Below, piece after piece: positions 13,901 to 28,087 of a stretch of DNA of 64,000 nt. Positions within the stretch are counted from its first letter, which is position 1, and every line of letters starts with the position of its first letter. Source of the DNA: Sipunculus nudus (taxonomy: Eukaryota; Annelida; Sipuncula; Golfingiida; Sipunculidae); assembly GCA_026874595.1 (NCBI GenBank), contig CM049310.1:25529058-25593057 (forward strand), read 5' to 3'. A model generated the notes under the pieces. The model was given only the letters and a program-made list of their open reading frames with translations. It was not told the origin of the DNA and did no database searches. Position numbers and translations under genes: made by a program.

Positions 13901-14951
13901 CATAACATGACTGCTTACACCTGGCTTCAACTCACCAATTTGCTGCACCAACAGCTTGACAAGTCATATTAAAGTTTTTCTATCCAGACTGTGAAGTTAA
14001 CACGTGCACACAACTTTAGGATCAAAGGAAACTCAACTGTGATCATAAATTATTATGTTTTTCTTCTCGTCAAGTTGACATCTGTATAATTTATGTCCTG
14101 TTGTTACAGGAACTTGCCACTTTGTGTTCATGAATAGACAATGGCTGTAAAACTTTATCCAGTTGCTCTTATAATTATTTCATTTTCCTATCACAGAAAT
14201 CACACCAAAAGATTCACAACAACCTTAGAATGGACTGAGGTTTTTGTATGTTTATTGCTAGATACAATTTCATAATTAGCTATCACATATTTTATCTCCT
14301 GTACACAGCAATGTATATACATAGTTAATAAACTATTGTTTGATATACATTTTCTTTAGAAATTTAAGCTAATGAGCCAGTTAGTTATATAAGCACATTT
14401 ATGGTGCTTTTTTTCATGAGGCCTTTTATTCATTTTGATCACACCAATTTTCTAAGCAAAATGCTTTATTTATTTCGTCAAGATAAACTTTCTCAGTAAT
14501 TTTCACAGACAATCAACAATTAGACAAATATTCTTAATATATTTTTTTAAACCATTTTTTCTCCCGTCATGGCAAAATATTAATATCTGAAAAGTAATGG
14601 CCAGTAGCAGATTAGAAGCATGTGGTGTGAGTGCTGGTGAACTTGGAGCGGGTGAGCATCTCATACAATTCTCAGCAGACCAGCTGGTCCAAGCTTGATT
14701 ACTTTCCATGTCCATCCATCCGTAAACACATATTCGCCACAGATAAGATGGATGCACCAGGTTTCAGGAGGCCATACTCAGCAGGCTGTGGTCACCATTC
14801 CTCTTGGGCAGTAATCACAAACTGAACTAATGCATCCAGACACTGACGGAAGAGCAAAATCATGCTCCGCTGGACAACCACAGACCTAATTACACAAAGG
14901 TCACAAGACACCAAGATTACCTTGCATGGAATATGTGTTGATTAAGACCTC

Positions 14952-15545
14952 TATGTTCATATGAAAGTTCAAAGGGTTGGCCCCTTGATAATTCAAGAAT
15001 TAACTGATTTTTGGTCTGTGCTAATGGCCCGTTCCAGTGGTAAACGTGGAACTCAGGAAGACCTTTATTCACCTACATATGTTAATCTTCACACTAATGG
15101 TGCCAGAACCCTCCAGGGACACACCCTCCTGGAGGTCAGCCAGGACCCTCAATCAATCAGACTGGCAATTTTATAACTCCCTGTGGAGCCCCTCCTGTGT
15201 GACTGTATGACATAATATCTTGACAAGATACGGACGGACATCCAGACGGACAGACGGACAGACAGACGGACGGACGATGGACAATGGTCCACGACTATAG
15301 CTCATATGTTCATATGAAAGTTCAAAGGGTTGGCCCCTTGATAATTCAAGAATTAACTGATTTTTGGTCTGTGCTAATGGCCCGTTCCAGTGGTAAACGT
15401 GGAACTCAGGAAGACCTTTATTCACCTACATATGTTAATCTTCACACTAATGGTGCCAGAACCCTCCAGGGACACACCCTCCTGGAGGTCAGCCAGGACC
15501 CTCAATCAATCAGACTGGCAATTTTATAACTCCCTGTGGAGCCCC
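14952..15545 (+). repeat. Two identical 241 bp direct repeats, period 353 bp
   Basis: Copies at 14952-15192 and 15305-15545 are identical as far as I can align them by eye. They are separated by 112 bp that is the tail of a GACGG-family element (a TGACTGTATGACATAATATC stretch, GACGG/GACAG repeats, then GACTATAGCTCA). The arrangement could be a recent tandem duplication of a 353 bp unit or a miniature element with long terminal repeats. The copies do not start TG and end CA, so a tandem duplication is favoured. The two overlapping reading frames here are the same peptide repeated, and neither has coding support. Confidence 0.8.
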
Positions 15546-15706
15546 AATACACACGCACTACCGTACATATTGCTATTTATTCATGAACACTGGTGAAACC
15601 GGGTTAAAACCCACGCAGCTTTAGTCTCTTCCCTCCCCTTTCATCTATTTTGCTCTGGTACATTTGGTGGCCTACTATATATGGAACATACCTGATCACA
15701 CACTAT

Positions 15707-16252
15707 AACAAGGGACCCATGGGTCACGGCGCTCAGCTGATCATGATTGTACTATAAATGTATCACCATTGTGATACTATATTGAGTAGATAAAGCTTAG
15801 AATATCATGGTCATGTTGGGCTTTTATAAAGGAATATAATGTAATATGTGAGTAAATGATATATGAAATAACCTGACTGATGCATTAATACGGAATAAAA
15901 TATAGTGGTTTATTTTTTATTTATTTGGGAGGGGTCGAAAAAAGCAATTTATTTGAGCAAATATGAATGCAATGACAGTATGCTAAGCAGTGGTATAATG
16001 ATGATAAGGCTATTTGTTGAAGGATCTATAGTGTATGGAAAACTGCAAGAGTTCAATTTGACAGATACAAGGTTATGATTAACTATGCTGATGAGGGGAT
16101 TTATGAATTTGTGACTGTATGACATAATATCTTGACAAGATACGGACGGACATCCAGACGGACAGACGGACGGACGGACAGACAGACGGATGGACGATGG
16201 ACAATGGTCCACGACTATAGCTCAGATGACTTTTAGTCAGCTGAGCTAAAAA
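15707..16252 (+). mobile_element. Hairpin-ended GACGG-tailed element, intact-looking copy
   Basis: The head is ACAAGGGACCCATGGGTCAC (containing the palindrome GACCCATGGGTC at 15714-15725), followed by GCTCAGCTGA. The 3' part has a GACGG/GACAG tandem run and then a terminal hairpin at 16218-16248 whose 14-base arms differ at one position (TAGCTCAGATGACT against AGTCAGCTGAGCTA, loop TTT). A 9 bp inverted match, CTCAGCTGA/TCAGCTGAG, links head and tail. The length is about 546 bp with no coding capacity. Other tails of this family end near 39.20, 40.25, 42.06 and 48.21 kb. Superfamily unknown. Confidence 0.65.
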
Positions 16253-17950
16253 GCAGCTATATGAACAAAACACTGGATCATTGAATCATCATTCATATTT
16301 TCTATGATTGGAAATATACAATGATGTACACGGTCATTAATTACTGAAACAAAACTTCAGTAAGAGGCACATACATCGGGAACAAATATTTTATTTTCTG
16401 CAAAAACCTTACAACAAAACACACTCAGCAAGGTAACAGTATTGCAGAACTATGGTCGAGTACAGTATGAGAACAGGATAAAACAAAAGCAGGCCAATGT
16501 TAATGATACAGACTCACTGGACAATTAACAACTGATATGAAGGTATTTTATACAAGATATTGTTTTAAATAAATAACTTCAGATAACACATCTTTGATGA
16601 GTAACAAATAAACTTGAATTAATTTTCTTATTATAAATCTTTTTCTGTCATTTATAGCTATTTTTCACTTAAGTGCCATTTTTACCTGTGATATTTTTCG
16701 TGCAATTTTGACCTCTGTCATCTTTTCTTATTAATATATGTATATATAATTAATGGAAAGTCCAAAGTACCATGAAGTGATAAACCTATATTTAATCATT
16801 TTAAAACAGAGGGTCTATGTGAGCTGATGGCAACTTTCAGCAGCTGTAATACATGCATGCTAGAGAACCACAGTAGTGGAAGCAGGCTGACAGCTTTCAG
16901 ATGACCTGGCTGAACTTCTCCATTGCCTCTGTGTCTTTTTATCATATGTTTACCATACATCCTGATTATGAACAACAATATTTGCCTTGGGTTTTACATT
17001 ATCAGCTTTGCCTACACCTGTGCTAAACAGGTCAGCTATCTGTGTACTATATTGAGTGCTAGACTTTTAATAGATACACAGGCCTGTCACAATTTATAAT
17101 CTGAGAACAACCAGGTGGTGAAGAGGGTCACCAACACAAAGCTTAAACTAGCAACTTCAGACTTAGGTTCTGACCCCACTTGACCTTTCAGTAATCATTT
17201 AAACTTCTGCATAGCTTTCTTATCAGGGGCATGATGAACAGCTGATATCAACATCAGAGAAAACGTGTGGTTTCTAGGCCAGCGGTGGTGACGGATGGAG
17301 ATCGTGCACACACACCGTGTGGCATACATGAGGGGTGCTTGAAATAATGAACGCTAAGAATTCCCTGCAATTCCCAGCTGGTCCTCAGTGTTTACAGTGT
17401 GTTTTACCAAGGTGTCATTGAGCTCTTAAAGGTGTATAGATACATCTGTGTATGTGTGGCTGTGTGCAAACCTGGCAATCTCATCTGCTTGAGCCTGTGC
17501 TGCAGTGTCCCATTTTAATTGATTCAGCTGCCTCTGAGACTGAATATATTTTTAAACAGTGATAAAAAAAAAAAAAAAATTTATGCAAAAAAGAGCATGT
17601 TATCATGAGTACTGGACCTGAGTTACAGAAGCATGAAGTGTCAGACTTGTGTATTATCACAAGTTTAAGAAGTCACACCTGACAATTATGTCAGTGACTG
17701 AGACTGCAAGTAATACAGCATTCAAAGAACACACACCTATACAAAGGCTAAATGTTATCTACATCTCTGACGACACTTAACTCTATCTTGCCTCAAGACA
17801 CACCTGTCTTAACAGTGCCAAATTCATCCACCAGATGTCAGCAACAATGCCTATCCTTTTCAACTGCTTGGCAACAGAAGTACAAGCAAACAGACAAACA
17901 TGCATTCTGCATCCATACCAACATAATGATTGATTTAATAACAAAACTGG

Positions 17951-17972
17951 CTCTCTTTCTCTCTCTCTCTCC
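17951..17972. repeat. CT-rich microsatellite
   Basis: A short run of CTCTTT/CTCTCT units in intron sequence. A second CT-rich tract lies at about 34.47-34.58 kb. Confidence 0.7.
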
Positions 17973-19180
17973 ATTTCCCACTTCTCTATGAAATATCACT
18001 GAAATAAATGCATGGCTATATTAAATAACTTGTACACAGAAAAACATCAACAACAAATACCAGGGAGAGACAGACAGATGTGCAGACATATATCCAAGGA
18101 TGAAATATCTGTACCTACCACACTGGTAACAAAACTGGTATGACATGTTGAGTGATGTGACACACTTGCCTGAACGTGAAACCATTATCATGTATACCAT
18201 CTGTTATTACCACCCATAATGATAGGTACATTAACTTAATAAATGATCCGTTATTGTATATAATAACACATAATGCTTAATGTGTGTGAGCACTATTAGT
18301 TGTACTGTATATAATAAACAGTTTTATAAAAATATACAAATTGCTCATAAATATATGAATGCCTGGAGTGAACACAGTTGATGGAGTATAACTGAATGAG
18401 TTACATTAATAATCTACAGGAAGACTTCACCTACATGGATACTTTTGGAACTGTCAAGAGCAGATGGTCAAGTGCTGGCCATTTTGACACATTTAAATCA
18501 TGGTTATTAGTATCACACACTACTCTGACAAACTATGGTGTCATGGTCATGACCTGCTTCAGTGTTTGTCAAATGGTCATGATACAATATGCAGAAGGAT
18601 AAAGAGAGATGTCCAGATGAAATATAACTGAAGGAATTGCAATTACTTGGCAATTGCACTTTTGAAAAACTTAGTATATTTACCAGTAAATTATTACACA
18701 TCTAAGATTATAAAATTTTCCTGACATTCTGGCTATACGCAAGCTTCCTGAGTCTCTTCTTTCAGACACTTCAATTGATGTAATGTGTCGGTTTACAATC
18801 TGAACCACTTGAACCTGTCAACACACCTGAGGAAGTATAAATTATACCTGTGGTTGGCTGAAGTGGACCCACCCATTACATGGACAACACTTCAGTTTTG
18901 GTCAGATGTCCATATGATCCACAGGTAATCTGTAAACCTACATGGATTATGATCCCCTTTAATCCTTACTAATGCGCTTACATAACAGCTGTCATAAAAA
19001 GTGTTCAATGTTGTAACCTCTGGGATTCTATCTCTGTATTCTGTGTTTGTTATTTGACAAAAGTCATCCCATTTTGAGTGTCAGTTCATATCCCAGCCTC
19101 CTGCACAGAACCAGCATATGTGTTAAGCTGTATTCTCTGTGACAGCAGGAACCTTATCATCTTCTTTATTATCTTCTTTT

Positions 19181-20500
19181 AAAAAAAAAAGTCTTTGTTT
19201 CTGGTTACCCAACCGACCCTAGATTTACTGTGCGACCCTAAAATTTTTATTTGGATTCTGATTGCAAAACCAGTAAAAGTCATGGTTTGTGCGTGGAATT
19301 TTTAGGTGAAGTACGACTTAATTTCGACAACTAATCTGTCATACAGATACAAATTAAGATGTTCTGAGATCGTCACTGACAGTTCAAATATACCCGCGAA
19401 AAACGGCGTGTGGACGATCATATTTATAAGCGGGTTCGTCAGCTTAGAACGTAGTTCCGCGCAACAACTTTTTTTAATTTATAGGAAGCAGATAAATATC
19501 AAAGTGTTCCACTGGAGAAATAAGCAGCTTCTTTCAAGCTATGAACATGGCCTCCTCCGCGAATTTCTGATAGCCGTGACCTGTCTGAGAACTGATTTGA
19601 GATCATTCAAATTTGCCCTTAGCCCCGAAAATTTGCATCTTCCGTAAGGCCTCATTAATGGCCCACTTGTATGCACGGTCGCTAGTCGGCAATATTCGGA
19701 AGTGAGTGCCATCTTCGGCTATGCAAATGAGTTGAAATGAACCAATGACATGACGTTTCGTCACTGCATGTAACTGTGGTTACCTATTCGGGTACATATG
19801 TACCCGTATTTGTTCTGTCAATGATCACCTGAACCTGTGCTTGGGCGCTTGCAGGAGTAAAAACGAACGATTTAATGAACCTTGGCCGGTCATTTAACGA
19901 AAAGTTAAACGCAAATTTGGCGGTAACACGTGGTGATCATACATTTTTGGCGATATTTTTTTATATAACGGCGGTAAATGATAAGAGCGTATTCATAACT
20001 GCAATGTCAAATTTGACACCGGCGGATTGCCGATGTACATTTCTTTTTTTAAACAAATATACCGATGTTATGATCACTTTATTTTCCCCAAGTTAATGCG
20101 TGCATACTACATCATGGTTCAACAGTGTCATTTCGCAATTTCTGAGGGCGAATGAATGGCCGGCCGCTCATGTTAGCCTAAGAAGGTAAACCTGCCTGAT
20201 CGCCAACTTTAATTATTTGTCAGGGACCAGCTGTTCATTCCTTGAAAGTTACTTCGCTTCACTTCTTATAAGAGATTGAACAAACACCTATTTCTCCAAG
20301 AGAAAATGGTTCTAATGGGTCAGCATTTGATCATACTGTACACGGATTGGCACAGATATGCATAAAAATAATTCTATTTACCATTTTATTCTGAAAATAG
20401 GTCGCATAAACTGAATTAAAAAAAATTAAAAAAAAAAAATTCCGACCTTCCTACCCTATTTTTCTCTGGCATGTAATCGGAAACAAAGACTTTTTTTTTA
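19181..20500. mobile_element. CpG-rich 1.3 kb element with terminal inverted repeats
   Basis: The left end is an A run followed by GTCTTTGTTTCTGGTTAC. The right end is the inverse, GTAATCGGAAACAAAGAC followed by a T run. The two differ at two positions over 18 bases. The interior, about 19.30-20.22 kb, is far richer in CpG than the surrounding intron. It holds a perfect 18 bp palindrome at 19789-19806. Two reading frames of 113 and 73 codons lie inside, but neither resembles a transposase I know and the longer one starts at a non-ATG codon, so I do not call them genes. No clear target-site duplication was found. Likely a non-autonomous DNA transposon, or an insertion that kept a foreign composition. 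Confidence 0.6.
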
Positions 20501-23500
20501 GGCCTTATCTATTACCTCTTTGTCCATTTCTATAATGACAGCTCTGTATAAGAACAAAAATCTTGACTTTTTAATGTCAGTTATCTCTGTATTATATGAT
20601 AACATTTAAAAATCACATTTCCTAATTTTTTTTCCTCCAGTATGCCGATGGGCTAGGTTAAGCAAAAGGCTTTAGTATCATTTTGTTAAAACAAAAAATT
20701 GTTATATATTAAAAATATAAGCAATGATGTAAGGTTATGAGACAAATTTATTGCCACATGAAATTCTCCATCACATGTAAAGTATGATGATGCTTTTATT
20801 TAACTGAACCCCTTTATGTTTTGCATTAAGAAAATTTCCACTTGACTCATAATTTCAACACACACACACAAACACATAAAAGCATGCAGGATGTCCTCGT
20901 GCTGCTTACTCCTGTTAATGACTACCACAAAGTCCTGATGTGGAGTACTAATAAGTTCATTAATTTTACATGACCAATGAGTGTGTATGGAATCTGCTAT
21001 GGGAGTTCAGACAGTGTTCACTATTAGTGTGTGCATACATGTGTCCTTCAGTAGCATAACTTCAGGCACAAAACAACAGCAAGAAATGCTATTTCTGGCA
21101 TGTCCACATGCCACTGATGGTTTTTAACAAACTCTCTTACTGGTGTATTGTGCTTATCAGATGGTATTCCTGGAAAGAAGTGTTAAATGCCATATTTTAT
21201 TCAGATTTTTAAACTACATAAGGACTTGTAAACACGAACATTTATTATCTTAATATGACTCTAATAATATAAAATCAGAGCTAAAACATTAAGGAACTTT
21301 ATATCATGAAACCCTGAACTCTGACTCAAAATTATATCCGAGGCAAAATCATTTTAACTCTTGAGTTTGACAGTCTGCAAGCTCAAGAGTTGAACAGAAT
21401 TCTGGGCTGAAATACTCCTTTCCTGTTTCATTTTCAGTTTAGCAAGAAAATAACTGCTATAATTGGTGCTCTGGGGAGAGATAACTTGTATACTGCATGA
21501 GCAACCCTTCCCAGGATTCCTTGCAAATGACCAGCCTGAAGTTTGTTCCACAAACAAAATCACTGTGGAGAATGACAAGGTCGTTTGTAAAAACAGAGGA
21601 ATTCAATATTGGGGACTTAATTATTTCACAAGGCTAGACAAAATAAGAAGGGTGAGAAAAAAAGGCCAGCCCCCTGTTCTGGTGTCTCATCCATTACAGG
21701 AGGTTTCCAGCAAGTTGACATGGGCCTCCTTTGAAATATCCCCAAATCCTCTTATTTGTAGGAGCTAAAGCCATGATAATTTCATCCTGTGTGACTCTAG
21801 CCATCAATATCCCCATGTGGTCCTACACTTAAGCCAGGGCTGACAGGGTAATATGACCACCCAGAAAAATATATGTTGCTTGTGGGGGGACCAGCTTCAA
21901 ACAGTCTTCTTATTTAATACAAAGGTCTCAGACGCCACAGGCTCCAAACTGCTGAAACACCTTCTTTACCTTGATTATTTGTTAGATGTACTATATAATA
22001 TATGTTTATGTGTGTATGTACAGAATTTCCAAGCCTGATTGAAGGATATTTTAAAACTGGGTCAGCCTATATAACAGAATTCCAATTTAGGCCAGCTGAA
22101 ACTCCAATGGCTATCTTGGCTGACATACTGTAACTGGGCTAGACTGTAACCTAGGGTTCAAATTCTAATAAAATTATAGATATACTATGGATTTGAATTA
22201 TCTGAGTGGGGGGGTAATGTTGTTGCTTATTAATATCTAAGAATTAAAGGACCGAATGATCTTTTTATATAAGCAAAAATTCAATTTAAGCCTGAATATA
22301 TAGTTTCCATTTACTCAGTGTCATGAAACTGATACACATATATCTCCTATAATGCTATTTATTTTGACAAATTTAAACAATTTGTTATGTGGAACAGCAG
22401 GTAAGCAAGACTGAAGGCTGCCAATTTTATCCATTATATATAAAAAAATAAATATCTGGCTATACTGGTCTCATGCCATATGAATCCCAGAATTTTCTGA
22501 ATCCAAATGAAACTATAAAAATATTCTGTAAACTTGTGTAAAAACATTCATGGTATGAAAGGTAAAAATAAACAAAAGTTCTGACATTGTAACATGTGTA
22601 CTACAAGCTGATTGATATTTCAGACACTCATGTCTACACACGTCAAAGTGCACAGACCACTTATAAGTGTACTGTAATCTGTGTAATTAAATGCCAATGT
22701 ATGCACATATAAAAAAAATGTTTTGTTTAAATATTCATTGGTATTCCTTAAGAAGTATATACCTTTTTTGGCACACTTTCAAACATATTTATGATATTCA
22801 TATCATGTTGTCAAAAATAATAAAATAATATTTTTATCAAAATAAATCAGTTTTACCAGTAATCCCAATTACATGTACTCAGCTTCCCAACATGTTAATC
22901 TTTATCCATAAACTATACCCTAAATCAGATTAGTTGAATTACCAGTAATATTTTAATATTACTACCGCTAAATTCATATGTATCATACATAATTGATATG
23001 TTAGACTAATGTTTTACATCAGTAATCTAAATATTAACAAATTATTTACACAAGTAAAAGGACAGTGTTTATAAAAATGTTTTTCATTTTGTGCCTTATA
23101 GGTCATGCCTTATTTAATGGGTTTGAATTGAATTATAGTTTTGATTGTCATGTTTGTGTCCTTTGTTATCTGTCTTTCCAGAAACCAAGTCACTAAAAAT
23201 ATTCTAGAACTTCCTGATAATCAGTCTAAGGCCACACCAAAAGAATTAAAATGTAAAACAGACTATTAAACTGATAATGGAGCTGGCAGCCACATTTTAT
23301 TTTATTTTTATAAATTAAAAGAGATAAAATTTTGCCAAGCTGCAGGAATAATAAAGACTTTATGACAATTTTTTTAAATAGTGCACATAAGCAACAGAAG
23401 TTTAATTCATTTTTATAGTATGGGTAGAAAAAAGCAGCGTTATTAAAACATGTATTGAGTTCTTTAGAGACTGATGCAAGAACAACAATCAGCAGCATTA

Positions 23501-26500
23501 ATACCAGGGACTTGTTGTTCATGCACCAAAAAAATAAAAATTTTGATCAGTGAAAAACAGAAGTGATGATTCTGTAGAACAATTATTTTTGGGGGTGTGG
23601 CCTAAACTGAAACAGTTTTAACTGGTTGGTCTTTGATCTGACAGGTTATTCACCTTGAAATGGATGCCTCCACACTGAGATATTATGTGATAGCTGCAGA
23701 GAATGGATGGATTTATTTTATTTGTTACTATACTTTTTAGGTCTACCTTCATAGTAAAGCTAGTATCAGCTTCAGGAGACTAAGTATTTGCAGAGTAGAT
23801 CAGCGCAGCATCAAAGATGGCTGAATATTGGCTCAGATGACTATGACTGGTAAATGAATGATCATTTTCATCAGAACACGGTCTTAAACTGCATGATTCA
23901 GGCCCTTTTATGTGACCAAATGTTAAAGAAAAGCCACTGTAAACATATATAGGGAAAGCACATAAGCATTGAACTTATAATGAAATTGGAAATATATGCT
24001 GCTTTTAAGGGTGGTACTGGATATGATATTGGTAATCATGCTAGTATTTCAACAAATGTAAAATAAAGCTTTACAAGAGGCACTGTAACATATATAGAGT
24101 GTTATATCTTTTAAACCAAAATACCTATCTCAAGATCTATAGTGATCAAATAATAGCAGTGACCTAAAAATATTAAATGTGTTAAATTTCCTTATACAGT
24201 TAACTATGTACACAGGTCAACAAAATCAGTAATATCACATCAAGGAAGTCATTGGAATTACTACAAATACTTCAGAGTAATAAAATATTTATATATTCAT
24301 AACTAGGACAGACTCTGTGAAGAGCATTTTGACACGTTGAATGGAGCTCACAGGAGTTAAGTTCTCTAGGGTTGTTTGAACAACAGCACTGGTAGAACAA
24401 GAGCCAGAGAGAGGACATGTCACTCAATGAGACTCCCACATCTCAAGTACATGCAAGTGTAGCCCATTCATCCCTGTCCAGCTTCCACTGAGGCCCAGTC
24501 ATGCCTGGCATAAAGGCACACCTGGCCAGCTGGCTGAGCTAAAACCATACAGAGGTATCACAGAAACACCAGCCCCACAAGATGTCCCAGCAGCCTCTAC
24601 AATTAAGAATTCATTATTTAAACCCTCCTTTTAAAAGCAGAAAGTATCCAATTATACTTTAAACTTTAGGTTCTGAAATAAAAAGCCAAAGGTATTATCA
24701 AATAATAAATCCTGCCAGAGAAATTCTTACATCACTGGGTAACATGTGCACAGTGGTGTAATTTTGACTTTGATATTTTTGTAAATTCCAAATACAAGGA
24801 CTGTCCTTCCATCCTTCAGTGACACTAATAATGTTAATGATATAAATGTACACAGAAAATGGTCATGACAAATTTAGTAACTTTCAATTCTAAAGCTAAC
24901 AGTCTTATTTCATAATTATGCAAATATGTAATTTAAAAAAAAGAGATGCATCTAAATTTGAAATTCTGTACAATAAAAGACAGGATTATTAAAAAGACAG
25001 GCCCTCAGAGACACCAATTTGTTTCAAACTAATAGAAGATGAATAAATGTACACTAGAATTACAGTAAGTTTCATGAAATACACCATGGGGAAAGAATAT
25101 TGAAAGTGGAATAGATGTACCTTACAGTTACTGCTGATCCATGAGGCACACACACTGTGTTAAGAGCAGAGAACAAGTATAACAGGGCCTCCGCCGGTGA
25201 AGGGGATTGTGTTTAGCTGGTGTTATAATGATGAGTTACTACTTACATAGGGATATCTAGTTACCCAATTAATGACACAGAAATCTATGCAAAACATATA
25301 CCCGCTTCAATCACAGGGTTAAGTCACCACATTTTATGATAACCAAAAGAAGAATGCAGCTCCGGTAAATAGCCCCTAGTTAATGTGGGCTCTTGGCCAT
25401 TAATATATAGGCTTTCAACAAGGCTCAGTGGAAATATGTCACTGGTGACTGGGCATCAGGAATCGACAGCTTGCGAGGAGACGGGAACACGGCATGACGC
25501 CTATTACTACTACAGCCTTCCACTAAACCAGCAATTATCCGCAGAGGGACTCTTACGCACTCGGCCATGAGCGATTCTCAGACAAAGGCTACCACCGTTT
25601 TGTCAATAGTACCAGCAAAATACTTTCCCCTTTCTCTAGTTTCACACCAAGAGCAAGTTTACATCAGCCATATGGGTTCTTGTATCAATCCTGAATGTGA
25701 GTGAAAACTTGCCCCAAAAAACATAAAGAAATCACATTGTGGAGGGTTTTTATTTGTGGACTATAGTTGGGATCTCCTGTCATCAAGTGTGCAGCACAGT
25801 GACAGCTCAGGAGGGCCGCACCAGCCAGACAGACAGCAAGATAAAACATAAAACTATACATCATCCAATAAATATTTTACAGTTATACAAATTGCATATA
25901 CACCCGAGGTTATGTCCCTACAAATGGGAAGGGAACATAAAATCAGACTCAAGCAGACTCAATGATTAAATGATGTATGAAATAACTCTACTTTATAAGC
26001 ATGTTTTACAATCCTATACAAAGTTACATGTCTCTGCATTTATAAATACTAAACGTGAGTATTGTAACTGTATGAAAGAACTGATATTGCATTGTATGTC
26101 CAACCCACTGCATTATGTCACTGTAACAGGAGAACAGATTCCTTCTTTTATAGTCAAGTTTCTTGTGAAATTTAAGGAGCTTAATGGGTCTGATACTACA
26201 TAACCCTCACTAAATTATGTAGTTTAAGAAAACCTTAAGTACACATGAATGTAAAATACTAAAGTAAAATGTAATTCATGATTATGTAAACTGTGTTAAG
26301 AACTGATAAGGGACATCAGAAATAAAAGCTTGATTGAAAAATCTCTTTTGAAATGTGATAAAGAGAAAATGGCCTGCACTTTAACCTGACTTACAGATTT
26401 CTTTTCAGATTTCAGACAGTCTTTTCCGCCTAATTGCTATCAATTTAAATAAAGAAAATCTCCCAACTGATGCATTATTTCAATAGTTGTTTTTTTGCTG

Positions 26501-28087
26501 GTAGGTTTAATTTTCTCAGAATAATTTCCAAATCAATATTGATACAGCAGAGCCATTTGGGGACATGCCATTCCTACCCTCCTGGTGTGGCCATTCAGTG
26601 ACAGCCTTTGTTGGGGATAAATTTTCCGTCTGATTAAGCAATACTTCATGGAAAATCAAGCAACAAAAAGAGAATCCATGGGGTTAGGTACTACAAAGAA
26701 ACCAGTGATTCCCCAGTTAGAATATTACTGAGAGCATGACTGAATAGAAATTTGGTCAATAAAATCATAAAAGACGAAAATGTTCAAACACATAATTGAT
26801 GTTAACTGATGTGAACATTTTCACCATAAACAAGTCTGTTTTTGTGAGGTAGCCTTTTATTTGATTGAAAAATGAAAGAGAGTATAAAAATATAACATAA
26901 TGCATGTGTTTGTTATGAGGCACTGCTATGAAATATAAATAAACCTGATCATGAAAGGAACAACTGTGTAGTACTGATAGACTTTTGGTGTTAAGCATCA
27001 TATTTCAAAATAAAATACTTACATTAAGGCTGAGTAATTAGGGATAAAGCCCTTACACACAAAGCAGTCCACTGGCTGTCACCTTATAGTAAACATCACT
27101 TACAATACTGGGGCATGTTTAGGATATCCTACAATAGTACGTTTTACAGTTTATCAAGCAAAAAGGGAACTAGTAGATAGTTTAAGGACCTAATTGGGAG
27201 TTAACACCAGCGAGCACGCAAGCAGTCTGCATAATAAATTGAAGCTGGATAAAAACCTGAGTGGCAGGATGTTTTTTTGCATTATGACATTTGTTACATC
27301 ATGTATATTTTAAATTGACAGGGAATCTCCCGTTTCTTTCATGGTACCAATACATTCCTGCAGGTGGTGTCAGTGGGCACCATTAGGCGGCCATTATTAC
27401 CACCTTGTTTGTTTTATATGACCCCGGGAATGGTCTTTTTGCTGATGTAAGTCATCCAAAATGTGAAGGCAGCTTGTTAGATGTAGCAGTACATCAACGG
27501 AACTGCTGTAATGAAGGCAAAACCATCGGCAACTTTAAAATCCTAACACCTCATTTTCTCATGGGCCACTTATTTAGGCCTGCCTCCAACAGCTAGATTT
27601 CAGTGCCCCACAATACCCTATAATCACTGCAGGGAACGCTCGTTTATTCTGGTCAAGAAAGACAGGAACCCTCATCAGAGAGCAAAAAAAAAAGTCTTAC
27701 ATCAACCAAAATATGGTCACCAGTTCACTGCCAAACTCTGGCAACTCAATTTATTAGGAGGAAAATCATGAGACTTGGGGAGTCCTGCCTCTGAGACCTT
27801 GACACTGATCTGACCTTTGACATGATAGATGTGGAGCACAGCGAGGGTCCAACAGATCATCAATTTGTTTCTTATTTAATCTGTTTTCCTGAGTTTCAAC
27901 CTCAGGCCAAGGTCTTTATCATGAATATCTCACCTCTTCACCCAAACATTGAATGGACACTTGTAATGGATAGCTAATAAAGGTGGAACAGAGTTCTGAG
28001 AAAAAAAGGATAAAGGCATCAATAGACCATTTGAACAAAATGTAAAGGCAGATCAGATCAAGAGACAGCTTTAATTGGCATTGAACA

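Noticed and set aside
14952-15545. LTR retrotransposon in miniature
   Set aside because: Repeats lack TG...CA ends, primer-binding site and polypurine tract; tandem duplication is simpler.
19306-19647. 113-codon frame in the CpG-rich element
   Set aside because: Starts at GTG, has no recognised domain, and stop-free length is explained by higher GC content.
21463-21768. 101-codon frame
   Set aside because: Non-ATG start as called, no recognised motif, no clear flanking splice sites; treated as chance in intron 1.
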